DNA from: Bradyrhizobium sp. CCBAU 53351
GTDB lineage: Bacteria; Pseudomonadota; Alphaproteobacteria; Rhizobiales; Xanthobacteraceae
Assembly: GCF_015291745.1 (NCBI RefSeq)
Contig: NZ_CP030059.1
Span: 957,501 to 1,021,500 of the forward strand
Direction: 5' to 3'
Length of the DNA: 64,000 nt
The position numbers and the translations under genes are program-made. Below, piece after piece: positions 34,670-43,167 of the stretch. The notes under the pieces were generated by a model that did no database searches, was not told where the DNA came from, and saw only the letters and a list, made by a program, of their open reading frames with translations. Within the stretch, counting starts at the first letter, position 1. Each line of letters starts with the position of its first letter.

Positions 34670-36038
34670 GATCTTTGCACTCCGCGACCATCTCGGCGCG
34701 GAGCTGAAAGGCCGCTCGATCTCCGACGCGCATCACGTCGTGTCGCTGACCGACATCCTGTCGCAGACGGTCCTCGGTGGCCGCCTGCATGAATTGTCGG
34801 GCCGCTCCGTGCTGCTCAAATTGTCCGACCAGCTCCGGTCGGGCCTCGCCATGATCGAGCTTGACGGCATCGCGCGCCGCATGCTGCTGTGCCCGCCCGA
34901 TCTCAACCCTGATCATCTCGACGCGCTGATCGCGGATGCCGGGATCGATGCCGTCGTCACCGACGAGCCCGATCGCTGGGCCAATTGGGGCGTTGCGCTC
35001 GTCGTGACCGCGCAATTGCCGCTCGAAACCACCGCGCCGGCCAAGACCGAACGCGCCACGGAATGGCTGATGCTGACCTCGGGCACCTCGGGCGTGCCGA
35101 AAATCGTCGGTCATACGCTGGAAGCGCTGACCGGTGCCATCGTCGCCGACGGCCCCGCGCGCGGACCTGTGCCGGTCTGGGCGACGTTCTACGACATCCG
35201 CCGCTATGGCGGCCTGCAGATATTCCTTCGCGCAATCCTCTCCGGCGGCTCGATGGTGTTGTCGGACCCGCATGAGGTGCTCGGCGATCACGTCGCGCGG
35301 CTGAAGGCGCGGGGTGTCTCGCACATCTCCGGCACGCCGTCGCACTGGCGCAAGCTGCTGATGAGCGGTTCGGCCGCGCAATTTACCCCGGCTTACGTCC
35401 GCCTCTCCGGTGAAATCGCCGACCAGGCGGTGCTCGACGGATTGAAGGCGGCATTCCCCAATTCCTCCGTCGGTCACGCCTATGCCTCGACCGAAGCCGG
35501 CGTCGGTTTCGCCGTCAATGACGGGCTGGAGGGCTTTCCGGCCGACTATCTCGGCAATCGCAACGGCGTCGAGATGAAGGTGGTCGACGGCTCGCTCCGG
35601 ATCCGTTCGACGCGTACCGCGCATGCCTATGTCGGCCGCAGCGCCGCGGCGCTCACCGATGACGACGGCTTCGTCGACAGCGGCGACATCGTCGAGCTGC
35701 ACGGTGACCGCTACTATTTCGTCGGCCGCCGCGGCGGCATCATCAATATCGGCGGATTGAAAGTCCACCCCGAAGAGATCGAGGCGGTGATCAACCGCCA
35801 TCCCGACGTGCGGATGTCGCGCGCCAAGTCGCGGAAGAGCCCGATCACCGGCGGCATCGTGGTTGCCGACGTGATCCTCACTGAGGGCACTGATCCGGCG
35901 CGCGCGAAAGAGATCCGCGACCAGATCCTGGCGCGGTGCCGCACACAGCTCGCGTCGCACAAAGTGCCGGCGGTGATGCGCTTCGTCGAGGCGCTCGACG
36001 TCACTCCGGCCGGAAAACTGGCGCGAACCGATGCATAA
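34656..36038 (+). CDS. AMP-dependent ligase, probably loads the adjacent carrier protein
   Basis: A 460-residue adenylate-forming enzyme, slightly shorter than standalone CoA ligases. It has LMLTSGTSGVPKIV (about 137-150), YASTEAGVGFAVN, FVDSGDIVELHGDRYYFVGRRGGIINIGG and a C-terminal TPAGKLARTDA with the catalytic Lys. The gene overlaps the carrier-protein stop by 14 bp and its own stop overlaps the SDR gene by 8 bp, so the three are translated together. It most likely activates an acid and transfers it to the carrier protein; a CoA-ligase role is possible. Confidence 0.85.
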   Translation: MSPREIFALRDHLGAELKGRSISDAHHVVSLTDILSQTVLGGRLHELSGRSVLLKLSDQLRSGLAMIELDGIARRMLLCPPDLNPDHLDALIADAGIDAVVTDEPDRWANWGVALVVTAQLPLETTAPAKTERATEWLMLTSGTSGVPKIVGHTLEALTGAIVADGPARGPVPVWATFYDIRRYGGLQIFLRAILSGGSMVLSDPHEVLGDHVARLKARGVSHISGTPSHWRKLLMSGSAAQFTPAYVRLSGEIADQAVLDGLKAAFPNSSVGHAYASTEAGVGFAVNDGLEGFPADYLGNRNGVEMKVVDGSLRIRSTRTAHAYVGRSAAALTDDDGFVDSGDIVELHGDRYYFVGRRGGIINIGGLKVHPEEIEAVINRHPDVRMSRAKSRKSPITGGIVVADVILTEGTDPARAKEIRDQILARCRTQLASHKVPAVMRFVEALDVTPAGKLARTDA

Positions 36039-36753
36039 TGTCCTCGTCACCGGCGGCAGCCGCGGCATCGGTCTTGCGATCGGCAAGCGCCTCGTGGGCG
36101 CCGGCTATAACGTGATCGCGGCGGCGCGGCGCGAAAGCGACGAGCTGAAGGCGGCGATCGCCGAATCCGGCGGACGGCTGCATTTCCGCGCCTGCGACCT
36201 CGCGGTGATCGACGCGATCCCGGCTTTCGCAAAGCTCGTGCGCGACGAGTTCGGCCCGGTCTACGGCCTCGTCAACAATGCCGGCCTAGGCACCGAAGGC
36301 CTGCTCGCCACCATGCATAATTCCGCGATCGAGGCGCTGGTGCAGCTCAACGTGCTGTCGCCGATCATCCTCACCAAATATGTGGCGCGGCAGATGATGG
36401 CGGACGGCACCGGGCGCATCATCAACATCTCCTCGATCATTGCGACGACCGGCTATAACGGCCTGTCCGTCTATGGTGCGACCAAGGCGGCTGCGACCGG
36501 CTTCACCCGCTCGCTGGCCCGCGAGGTCGGCAAGGTCGGCATCACCGTCAATGCGATCGCGCCGGGCTTCATCGATACCGAGCTGACGCATAATCTGTCC
36601 GATGAGGCGCGCAAGCGCATTGCCGGCCGCAGCGCGCTGCGCCGCCTGCCGGAGACGGACGACGTCGCGCGGATGGTGGAATATCTGCTCGGGGAGGGCG
36701 GCCGCAACGTCACCGGCACCGTGTTTACCATCGACGCGGGGAATACGGCATAG
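36031..36753 (+). CDS. SDR-family oxidoreductase, FabG-like
   Basis: An NAD(P)H-dependent ketoreductase-type enzyme of 240 residues. TGGSRGIGLAIG lies at about 7-18, NNAG at about 87-90, the catalytic Ser in NISSIIATTG and the Tyr-x3-Lys in YGATKAAATG. The C-terminal DAGNTA is FabG-like. It is the last gene of the overlapping carrier-ligase-reductase set, so it may reduce a beta-keto group on the carrier protein. No ketosynthase is encoded nearby, so chain extension would need another locus. Confidence 0.86.
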   Translation: MHNVLVTGGSRGIGLAIGKRLVGAGYNVIAAARRESDELKAAIAESGGRLHFRACDLAVIDAIPAFAKLVRDEFGPVYGLVNNAGLGTEGLLATMHNSAIEALVQLNVLSPIILTKYVARQMMADGTGRIINISSIIATTGYNGLSVYGATKAAATGFTRSLAREVGKVGITVNAIAPGFIDTELTHNLSDEARKRIAGRSALRRLPETDDVARMVEYLLGEGGRNVTGTVFTIDAGNTA

Positions 36754-36755
36754 GC

Positions 36756-36780
36756 GGAACCCGGCCGGCATCATTGTGTT
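36756..36780 (+). promoter_or_regulatory. weak candidate EcfG promoter before the small gene at 36880
   Basis: GGAAC (36756-36760), 16-bp spacer, TGTT (36777-36780). One -10 base differs from the CGTT consensus. It lies 100 bp before the small open frame. Confidence 0.35.
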
Positions 36781-36879
36781 GATCCGGCACAATGACATTC
36801 AGCCGGATTTGGTCGTAAGATGCCCCGCAATCGATTGGGTTACGTCAATCGATCTGCCCTAATCGACAGGGAGCAGTCC

Positions 36880-37095
36880 ATGGCCATGCCCAACATGACC
36901 GCTTCAAATCAGGGCCGGACGGAGCCATCGCGCGCGAAGCCGGATTTGGATGAAGTCCACTGCCCGCCGATGACGCATCAGAATTCCGGCAGTCACGGCT
37001 ACGAAATGTACCCGCAGCAATTCGTGCGCCTGGTCGGCTGCCATGACGCGTCGCTCGATACCTTGCGCAAGCGTCAGGACGAGAAGCTGCACTAG
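36880..37095 (+). CDS. small hypothetical protein
   Basis: A 71-residue hydrophilic protein starting MAMPNMTASNQGRTEPSR, with CPP and GCHDA cysteine/histidine elements (two Cys, several His), which could bind a metal but form no known finger. The ATG at 36880 has GGGAG 8 bp upstream. No membrane segment or signal is visible. It converges on the gene at 37099. No family is recognised. Confidence 0.55.
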   Translation: MAMPNMTASNQGRTEPSRAKPDLDEVHCPPMTHQNSGSHGYEMYPQQFVRLVGCHDASLDTLRKRQDEKLH

Positions 37096-37098
37096 CCG

Positions 37099-37497
37099 TC
37101 ACGACCGGTGCTTCGGCGAGTCCTTCGATAAGTCAATCCGTTCGTGGGAAAATTCCGGCGGCCCTTCGGTGAGGCGGCGGATGCGGCGTTCGCGCTCGTC
37201 CGCCGGCAATGCGGGATCGAGCAGCGTCTCGATCTCGTGGACTGCGATCTCTTCGATCCTGGTGGCCTCCGAGGCGATCGGATGCGCCGAACCGGGCACC
37301 GGCGGCGCGATCTTCAGGCCCAGCTCGATCAGCTTACAGATCGCCTCCGCACGGGTCAGGCGATAGGCTTCAGCCCAGGCATCGACAGCCTCCGTCAATC
37401 GTTCGGGCATTTTCACCGCGCTGATCGGGTCGACACCCGTGCGCCGGCGGACCGGAGAGGTGGAGTCCTTGTTGCCGAAGTCGGACACCTCGATCAT
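37099..37497 (-). CDS. ribbon-helix-helix-like protein
   Basis: A 132-residue protein. Residues about 28-62 (SAVKMPERLTEAVDAWAEAYRLTRAEAICKLIELGLK in parts) match a ribbon-helix-helix fold: a short strand, then two helices with a turn of the RLTRAEAI type, as in CopG-like DNA-binding proteins. The C-terminal part is acidic/basic mixed (LLDPALPADERERRIRRL). The start at 37497 is chosen because the fold follows shortly; the frame is open further upstream. It is divergent from DUF3095. Regulatory function is inferred from fold alone. Confidence 0.62.
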   Translation of the reverse strand: MIEVSDFGNKDSTSPVRRRTGVDPISAVKMPERLTEAVDAWAEAYRLTRAEAICKLIELGLKIAPPVPGSAHPIASEATRIEEIAVHEIETLLDPALPADERERRIRRLTEGPPEFSHERIDLSKDSPKHRS

Positions 37498-37707
37498 CCC
37501 ATGTAAGGCCGTGGAGCTGAGGGACGATAGCCGCAACTCCCGGACTGCCGTTTGATGCCGATCAATTGACCCGCTGCGGCAATGCAACGCGGCGGCGTCT
37601 TGTTGTCCGAGGCCGTTTCGGCCAATGATTGAAGGGGCCGCCGGCCGGCGAACCCGGATCGATCCTGCCCCGTATTTGTTTTGCATTCCAACCATCCGGC
37701 GTCCCCG

Positions 37708-38853
37708 ATGACCTCAGGCGAATCCTTCTACGGCGGCATTCCCGTTTTCCGCGGCTTCACCAGCCTGATGGATCCTGCGCTCTATGCGCCCCTGCCGGAC
37801 GATTGGAGCATCGGCGTTGCCGATATCGTCGATTCCACCAAGGCGATCGCGGCGCAGCGCTACAAGGCGGTCAACATGGCCGGTGCGGCCGTGATCGCGG
37901 CCGTGACGAACGCCTTGGCGGGGCGCGAATTCCCCTTCGTGTTCGGCGGCGACGGCGCGAGCTTTGCGGTCGCGCCCGGCGATCTCGATGCGGCACGCGA
38001 CGCGCTCGCCGCGACCGCCACCTGGGTGCGAGAGGATCTCGACCTGAGGATGCGCGTCGCGCTGGTGCCGGTGAGCGCCATTCGCGCGCACGGCCTCGAC
38101 GTGCGCGTCGCGCGCTTCGGTCCGTCGGCGAACCTGTCCTATGCGATGTTCTCCGGCGGCGGGCTCGCCTTTGCCGACGCCGCGATGAAGCGCGGCGAGT
38201 TCGCGGTCGCCGAGGCGCCGGCGGGCACGCAGCCCGACCTGTCCGGCCTGTCCTGCCGCTTCGAGATGATGCCGGCCTCGCGCGGGCTGATCCTGTCGGT
38301 CCTGGTGATGCCGGCGCGCGGCGCCGAGCCGCATGCCTTCCGCAAGGTGATCGAGGACATCATCCATCTCGTCGAGCGCAGCCCGGACGGCGCCCGTCCG
38401 GTACCGCCGCAGGGACCGCCGCTGAAATGGCCGCCGCAGGGCCTGGAATACGAAGCCCGCACCAGGCGGGGCGGCCCGCTGCTTGCGCGCAGGGCGAGCG
38501 TGCTGGCCTATACGCTGTTCGTCTATCTGATCATGCGCTTCGACCTCAAGGTCGGCGGCTTCGTGCCCAACCTCTACCGGCGTCAGGTCGTCGAGAACTC
38601 GGACTTCAGGAAGTATGACGACGGCCTGCGCATGATTCTCGACTGCACCCCGCAGCTCGAGCGCGCGCTGAGCGATCGCCTCGCGGCCGCCGCGCGCGAA
38701 GGCGTCGTGCGCTACGGCCTCCATCAGCAGGACGCCGCCATGATGACCTGCTTCACACCGTCGGCGCTGCGCAGCGACCATGTGCACTTCATCGACGGCG
38801 CGCGGGGTGGCTATGCCTCGGCCGCGACGGCGCTGAAGGCGATGCCGGCGTGA
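37708..38853 (+). CDS. DUF3095 family protein with class III nucleotidyl-cyclase-like motifs
   Basis: A 381-residue protein assigned to DUF3095. Residues 34-48 (SIGVADIVDSTKAIA) and 77-87 (FVFGGDGASFA) resemble the two metal-Asp segments of class III adenylate/guanylate cyclases: D39 in ADIVDST and D82 in GGDG. The intervening RYKAVNMAGAAVIAAV helix also fits. The C-terminal half (ARRASVLAYTLFVYLIMRFDLKVGGF, in parts) is unlike known cyclases. No signal peptide is present. Enzymatic activity is an inference; the family has no established role. Confidence 0.75.
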   Translation: MTSGESFYGGIPVFRGFTSLMDPALYAPLPDDWSIGVADIVDSTKAIAAQRYKAVNMAGAAVIAAVTNALAGREFPFVFGGDGASFAVAPGDLDAARDALAATATWVREDLDLRMRVALVPVSAIRAHGLDVRVARFGPSANLSYAMFSGGGLAFADAAMKRGEFAVAEAPAGTQPDLSGLSCRFEMMPASRGLILSVLVMPARGAEPHAFRKVIEDIIHLVERSPDGARPVPPQGPPLKWPPQGLEYEARTRRGGPLLARRASVLAYTLFVYLIMRFDLKVGGFVPNLYRRQVVENSDFRKYDDGLRMILDCTPQLERALSDRLAAAAREGVVRYGLHQQDAAMMTCFTPSALRSDHVHFIDGARGGYASAATALKAMPA

Positions 38854-38858
38854 GGGAT

Positions 38859-38978
38859 CTCGTGTCCCGGACGCGCTGCGGCACGCAGTGACGCTGCGCA
38901 GAGCCGGTACCCAGAGTGAGATAGGCCCCGGCTCCGCAGCGCATCACTACGTGCAGCGCTGCGTCCGGGGCACGAGAC
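38859..38978. repeat. double-hairpin dispersed repeat, family A copy 5
   Basis: CTCGTGTCCCGGACGCGCTGC begins the first stem and GAGCCGGTACCC ends it; the second runs GGCCCCGGCTCCGC…GCGTCCGGGGCACGAG. It lies between the convergent DUF3095 and DUF2147 genes. Confidence 0.75.
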
Positions 38979-38990
38979 CTCGTAGGCCCG

Positions 38991-39425
38991 CTACCGCCCC
39001 GCGCGCGTCCAGGTCTCGCCGCCGCAGAGCGCGCCGACGCAGCCTTCGACCCGCAGCGAATCCGCTCCCGTCACGGTGACGCTGCTGGCATAGGTGCTGC
39101 CGTCGTCGGCATTGTAGATCTGGCCCGACCATTTGTTCGGACCGGAGGGCGGCATGCTGCTGAACAGCGGCAGACCGATCATCGAGCGCTTGGCGAGCGC
39201 GGGATTGGGATTCTTGCTGTCGGTGGCGGGCTGGCCGGTCGCGGTGTCGTAGGGCTCGCGCAGCCAGGCGACGACGCCGCAGATGCCGCCGCCGCATTTG
39301 GTGATCTTGACGCGCGCATCGCCCGCCTGGGTCAGCCATGTCCCGTCGACGTTCTGCGCATGAGCGGCGGACGCGCCAAGCAGCGCAGCGAGGAGGACGA
39401 TGAGAGCGGCGAATCTGGAAGTCAT
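38991..39425 (-). CDS. DUF2147 family secreted protein
   Basis: A 144-residue exported protein with signal peptide MTSRFAALIVLLAALLGASAAHA. The mature part has DGTWLTQAGDARVKITKCGGGICGVVAWL (in parts), the beta-barrel DUF2147 signature with paired cysteines, and a C-terminal VEGCVGALCGGETWTR. The family is periplasmic, lipocalin-like and of unknown role. The ATG at 39425 gives the signal; an upstream in-frame start adds 18 residues. Confidence 0.85.
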   Translation of the reverse strand: MTSRFAALIVLLAALLGASAAHAQNVDGTWLTQAGDARVKITKCGGGICGVVAWLREPYDTATGQPATDSKNPNPALAKRSMIGLPLFSSMPPSGPNKWSGQIYNADDGSTYASSVTVTGADSLRVEGCVGALCGGETWTRAGR

Positions 39426-39533
39426 GGAAGAGGCCCCGAAAATGGAGCGCCTCCATAGCAGGCCGGCGAGATAGTGCAACGCTGGCCGGAATCACATTCC
39501 TGCGTTTATCGATGTGCGTTTATATGCCTGCGC

Positions 39534-40919
39534 TCATTTGTCCCAGCGCACAAATGCGACCGAGCCCGCAGTCGCAAGACCGAACACGACCATGGCGCCG
39601 CCGACCAGCGCGAACAAGGTCCAGGCCGGCGCCTGCGCCATCATGAGGCCGATGCCGCCGATCGCGACGATCAGAAGTCGCGCGGTGGACGCCAGCACAG
39701 GTCCGCCGACGCGCGCCGCGCCTTGGGATGAGAAATAGAGCGACACGCCGATGCCGAAGAACACGAAGGCCGGGCCGGCCCAATGGAAATAGCTGTGCGC
39801 CGCGGCGGTGACGCCGGGATCCCGGGTGAAGAGCGCAACCCACAGCGCGGGATCGAGCGCGATGACGAGCCCGATCAGGCCGACCGTGAGTCCCGAGGCC
39901 GCAGCTGCGGTCCAGGCGACACGCCGCGCCCGCTTCACATGTCCGGCGCCCATCGCCATGCCGACCATTGGCACAGAGGCGATGCCGAAGGCGAAGGTGA
40001 TCGGGATCAGCAGGAATTCCAGCCGCGAGCCGATGCCGTAGCCGGCCAGCATCTCGGTGCCGAAGGTCGCCAGGATCTTGGTGAAGATCAAGATCGTGAG
40101 CACGGTCTGGAGCGGTGACAGGCAGGCCACCGCGCCGACCTTGAGGATGTCCAGGAACATCGCGCGTTCGAAATGGAAGGCGCGGACGTCGATCTGCAGC
40201 CGGCTGCGGCCGGACAAGAGATACCAGAGGAAGAAGATCGCGGCGCAGCTGAACGCGATCAACTGGCCGCTTGCGACGCCCGGCATACCGAATTGCGGCA
40301 CGCCGAACAGGCCGAGCCCCAGCGTGCCGCCGAGCGCGATCTGCAGCACGCTCGCTCCGATCAGCGTCATCGAGGGCAGGCGCATGTCGCCGGTGCCGCG
40401 GATCACCGAGGCAAGCGTATTGACGAGCCAGATCGCGACCGCGCCGGAGAACAGCATTTGCGAATAGCCGCAGGCTTCCTCCAGCACCCGGTCGCGTCCG
40501 CCGAGCAGGGTGAAGAACGAGCGGCCGAAGACCAGCATCATCACCGTGAAGAACAGCCCGCCGCAGAGGCCGATGATGGCGGCATGCAGCGCCAGCGTCG
40601 CGGCGCGGTCCCGATCGCCGGCGCCGAGCGCGCGGCTGATCGCGGACGATACGCCGCCGCCCATCGCACCCGCGCTCATCATCTGGGTCAGCATCGCGAA
40701 CGGAAACACCAGCGCGATCGCGGCGAGCGGGATGGTGCCGAGCCGGCCGATATAGGAGGTCTCGGCGATTGCGACCAGCGTGCTGCCGACCATCGCGATC
40801 ATGTTGGGAATCGCGAGCCGCAGCAGCGTCGGCAGGATGGGCGCGGTCAGGAGGCTGGCGATGGGGTAGGCGACCGGCGCGAGCGGCGGGACGGCGTCTA
40901 CGGGGGCGTCGATCGTCAT
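39534..40919 (-). CDS. MATE-family efflux transporter
   Basis: An inner-membrane cation/proton antiporter of 461 residues with about 12 predicted membrane segments in two halves, beginning APILPTLLRLAIPNMIAMVGS and VAIAETSYIGRLGTIPLAA (in parts), the typical MATE N-terminal lobe. It usually exports drugs or cationic metabolites. The ATG at 40919 is preferred over a TTG 21 bp upstream. No regulator is adjacent, and the substrate is not predictable. Confidence 0.88.
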   Translation of the reverse strand: MTIDAPVDAVPPLAPVAYPIASLLTAPILPTLLRLAIPNMIAMVGSTLVAIAETSYIGRLGTIPLAAIALVFPFAMLTQMMSAGAMGGGVSSAISRALGAGDRDRAATLALHAAIIGLCGGLFFTVMMLVFGRSFFTLLGGRDRVLEEACGYSQMLFSGAVAIWLVNTLASVIRGTGDMRLPSMTLIGASVLQIALGGTLGLGLFGVPQFGMPGVASGQLIAFSCAAIFFLWYLLSGRSRLQIDVRAFHFERAMFLDILKVGAVACLSPLQTVLTILIFTKILATFGTEMLAGYGIGSRLEFLLIPITFAFGIASVPMVGMAMGAGHVKRARRVAWTAAAASGLTVGLIGLVIALDPALWVALFTRDPGVTAAAHSYFHWAGPAFVFFGIGVSLYFSSQGAARVGGPVLASTARLLIVAIGGIGLMMAQAPAWTLFALVGGAMVVFGLATAGSVAFVRWDK

Positions 40920-40999
40920 GTTCACCGCGCGGAATATCAAATGATGATCGACATATTATAGGGCGCAAGGCGCCCGGCCAGCCCTCGCTCACGCAGGGC

Positions 41000-41527
41000 T
41001 CACCAGGGCAGGCCGCATAGGTCGATGGTGCCCAGCGTCGGCGCGCGGACGATGTGGAACACGTAGGGCGCCATATGGTCGAAGCGGATCCGCCCCTCCG
41101 GCTGTTCGCAATAGACCTCGCCCTTGAAGGGCAGCCAGCTCCGGGTCTCGTAGAACGAGAAATTGTGGGGTTCGCAGAACAGCAGTGCGAAGCGCGCGGC
41201 CTCGTTGGCTCTGATGGTGTGAACCGCCGCGTCGATCGCCACGGTCGCATAGCCGCGGCCGCGCTGGTCCTGGCGCGTGCAGACTCCGCCGATGCCGCCG
41301 ATATGGACCTTCTGCCCATTCCAGGTGACGGTGCGGAAGTAGATGCCGACATGGCAGACGAGGCCGTCCTCGGGCGTCTCGATCAGCACGCGCAGATCGG
41401 CATTGGCCCATTTGACGTGGGCCCAGGGCTTCTCAGCGACGAGCTCTGGTCCCCAGACCGCCTGATGCAGCGGCTCCGCAATCGGCCAAGACGCGTCGCC
41501 GTTCAAAATATCGATCTCGATGCTCAT
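41000..41527 (-). CDS. GNAT-family N-acetyltransferase
   Basis: A 175-residue acetyl-CoA-dependent acyltransferase. The pantetheine-binding motif QDQRGRGYATVAIDAAV (Q/RxxGxG/A) is clear at about 90-105, with the preceding strand HIGGIGGVCT. There is no signal peptide. The acceptor is unknown. It lies between the MATE and sodB genes on the opposite strand to sodB. Confidence 0.82.
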   Translation of the reverse strand: MSIEIDILNGDASWPIAEPLHQAVWGPELVAEKPWAHVKWANADLRVLIETPEDGLVCHVGIYFRTVTWNGQKVHIGGIGGVCTRQDQRGRGYATVAIDAAVHTIRANEAARFALLFCEPHNFSFYETRSWLPFKGEVYCEQPEGRIRFDHMAPYVFHIVRAPTLGTIDLCGLPW

Positions 41528-41712
41528 GGCCTGGTTCTTCGGAGCTCCGCTTCGTGGCGCATTCGTTCTGTCATAAGCGGTTCAAAGGCAATGATATTTT
41601 TACGCCGTCCGTCTCGCCTGCGGCAGAACGTCTGCGCTTGCGTCGATTTGGTGCAATCCGGCCGGATGGCCCCATCACGTGTTTTCGCAAATTGGCGGTA
41701 TTTAACGGCCGC

Positions 41713-41737
41713 GGAACCTTCTATAAGACTCCCCGTT
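41713..41737 (+). promoter_or_regulatory. EcfG promoter of sodB
   Basis: GGAAC (41713-41717), exactly 16 bp, CGTT (41734-41737). This is a perfect match to the alphaproteobacterial EcfG consensus, 35 bp before the sodB start. It puts superoxide dismutase under the PhyR-NepR-EcfG module encoded 16 kb away. Confidence 0.8.
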
Positions 41738-41771
41738 AAGCCAGTTCCCCATCAGTCGCGGACAAGAACCC

Positions 41772-42368
41772 ATGACCTTTACGCTGCCCCCACTCCCTTA
41801 CGCCTATGACGCCCTTGGCCAGTTCATGTCGAAGGAGACGCTGGAATTCCACCATGACAAGCATCATCAGGCCTACGTCACCAACGGCAACAACGCGCTC
41901 AAGGGGACCGAATGGGAAGGCAAGTCCCTTGAGGAGATCGTCAAGGGCTCGTTCGGCAAGAACCCCGCGGTGTTCAACAATGCCGGCCAGCACTACAATC
42001 ACATCCACTTCTGGAGCTGGATGAAGCCCAATGGCGGCGGCACCAAGCTGCCCGGCAAGCTCGAGAAGAAGATCAACGAGGACCTCGGCGGCTTCGAGAA
42101 GTTCAAGACCGACTTCCAGGCGGCCGGCGTCGGCCAGTTCGGCTCCGGCTGGTGCTGGCTCCAGGTCAAGAACGGCAAGCTCGAAATCTCCAAGACCCCG
42201 AACGGCGAGAATCCGCTGGTGCACGGCGCCACGCCCATCCTCGGCTGCGACGTCTGGGAGCACTCCTACTACATCGATTACCGCAACCGCCGCCCGGATT
42301 ATCTCAAGGCGTTCGTCGAGAACCTCGTGAACTGGGAATACGTCGAGTCCCTGTTCGACAAGGCGTAA
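41772..42368 (+). CDS. sodB: superoxide dismutase, Fe/Mn type
   Basis: Cytoplasmic dismutation of superoxide (198 residues). The metal ligands are visible: His26-region in LEFHHDKHHQAYV, His74-region in NNAGQHYNHIHFW, and Asp/His in CDVWEHSYYIDYRNRRPDYL. The AGQHYNHIHFW segment with Gln before His in the N-terminal part favours the iron form, but Mn or cambialistic use is possible. Length is normal. Followed by a degenerate repeat and a strong terminator. Confidence 0.95.
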   Translation: MTFTLPPLPYAYDALGQFMSKETLEFHHDKHHQAYVTNGNNALKGTEWEGKSLEEIVKGSFGKNPAVFNNAGQHYNHIHFWSWMKPNGGGTKLPGKLEKKINEDLGGFEKFKTDFQAAGVGQFGSGWCWLQVKNGKLEISKTPNGENPLVHGATPILGCDVWEHSYYIDYRNRRPDYLKAFVENLVNWEYVESLFDKA

Positions 42369-42370
42369 GC

Positions 42371-42408
42371 GTCAGTCCGGGGCGCGCGAAGCGCGAACCC
42401 GGAATAAC
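42371..42408. repeat. palindromic repeat, family B, degenerate copy
   Basis: GTCAGTCCGGGGCGCGCGAAG faces GCGCGAACCCGGAATAAC. Arms differ from the other copies at a few bases (CAG for CAT, AATAAC for AATGAC), so it is an older copy. It lies between the sodB stop and its terminator. Confidence 0.65.
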
Positions 42409-42414
42409 AGAAAG

Positions 42415-42442
42415 AGGCGGTCGCTCGCGCGGCCGCCTTTTT
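42415..42442 (+). terminator. Rho-independent terminator after sodB
   Basis: AGGCGGTCGC (42415-42424) pairs with GCGGCCGCCT (42429-42438) with one T-G wobble, followed by five T (42438-42442). Confidence 0.88.
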
Positions 42443-42555
42443 GCTGTGCGGAATTGCCCTGCGCGGTGCGCGCACGGGTCTGTCATCACACCATTTGCAT
42501 CGCTTCGGTGGCGCGCTTAATCAGGACGGGCATCACCCTCGAGCCACCGAGCCCG

Positions 42556-43167
42556 TTGTCAGAACCTTCCCCGAAAACCCCTGCGCCGGCCGAGGACGCG
42601 GAGTCCGAGCCGCGGCCGGGCCGTGTGCGCAGGCCGATCGGCTGGTCGACCATCATCATCGCGGCACTGGTCGCGGTGAGCGCGGCGCTGGTCTGGCGGC
42701 GTGACGGCACCGACGGCGTTCTCGACATCCTGACCCACGATCTCTCGCTGTTCTCGGGCATCCTGCCGCGCGTGCTCGCCGGCTGCCTGCTCGGCGCCTT
42801 CATCTCGGAAATCCTGCCGCACGAAAAAGTCTCGCGCTCGCTTGGGCCGAAATCCGGCTTGATGGGGCTTCTGATCGGTACCGCCTTCGGCGCGATCCTG
42901 CCGGGCGGGCCCTTCACCGCCTATCCCGTGGCGAGCGCGCTGCTCGCGGTCGGCGCTGATTTCGGCGCCACCATCGCCATGGTCGTGAGCTGGACCCTGA
43001 TCGGCTATGGCCGCGCGGTGGCCTGGGAAATTCCGATCATGGGCACCGATTTCACGCTGTGGCGCGTCCTGATCTCGCTGCCGCTGCCGGTGCTCGCCGG
43101 TGCGCTCGGGCGCTTCGTCTATGTCAGGCTGTATCCGAAGCGGACCGGCGACGAGGACGCGGCATGA
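42556..43167 (+). CDS. permease half A (ArsP/DUF318-like superfamily)
   Basis: An inner-membrane protein of about 203 residues with about four membrane segments. It contains SLGPKSGLMGLLIGTAFGAILPGGPFTAYPVASALLAVGAD (read in parts) and ends each bundle with AWEIPIMG. This is one half of the predicted permease family related to ArsP; the second half is the next gene, which overlaps by 4 bp (ATGA). The start is uncertain: TTG at 42556 fits a possible promoter at 42495-42523, while longer frames lack support. The substrate is unknown; its place before the Zur-controlled operon suggests a metal link. Confidence 0.7.
   Translation: MSEPSPKTPAPAEDAESEPRPGRVRRPIGWSTIIIAALVAVSAALVWRRDGTDGVLDILTHDLSLFSGILPRVLAGCLLGAFISEILPHEKVSRSLGPKSGLMGLLIGTAFGAILPGGPFTAYPVASALLAVGADFGATIAMVVSWTLIGYGRAVAWEIPIMGTDFTLWRVLISLPLPVLAGALGRFVYVRLYPKRTGDEDAA

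Noticed and set aside
6471..38978. Family A repeats as a CRISPR array
   Set aside because: The copies are kilobases apart, differ in sequence and are palindromic double hairpins, with no regular spacers and no cas gene.
39520..41352. Long minus-strand open frame across the MATE and GNAT genes
   Set aside because: It overlaps both in another frame and lacks membrane or catalytic motifs. The MATE and GNAT frames have full family signatures.
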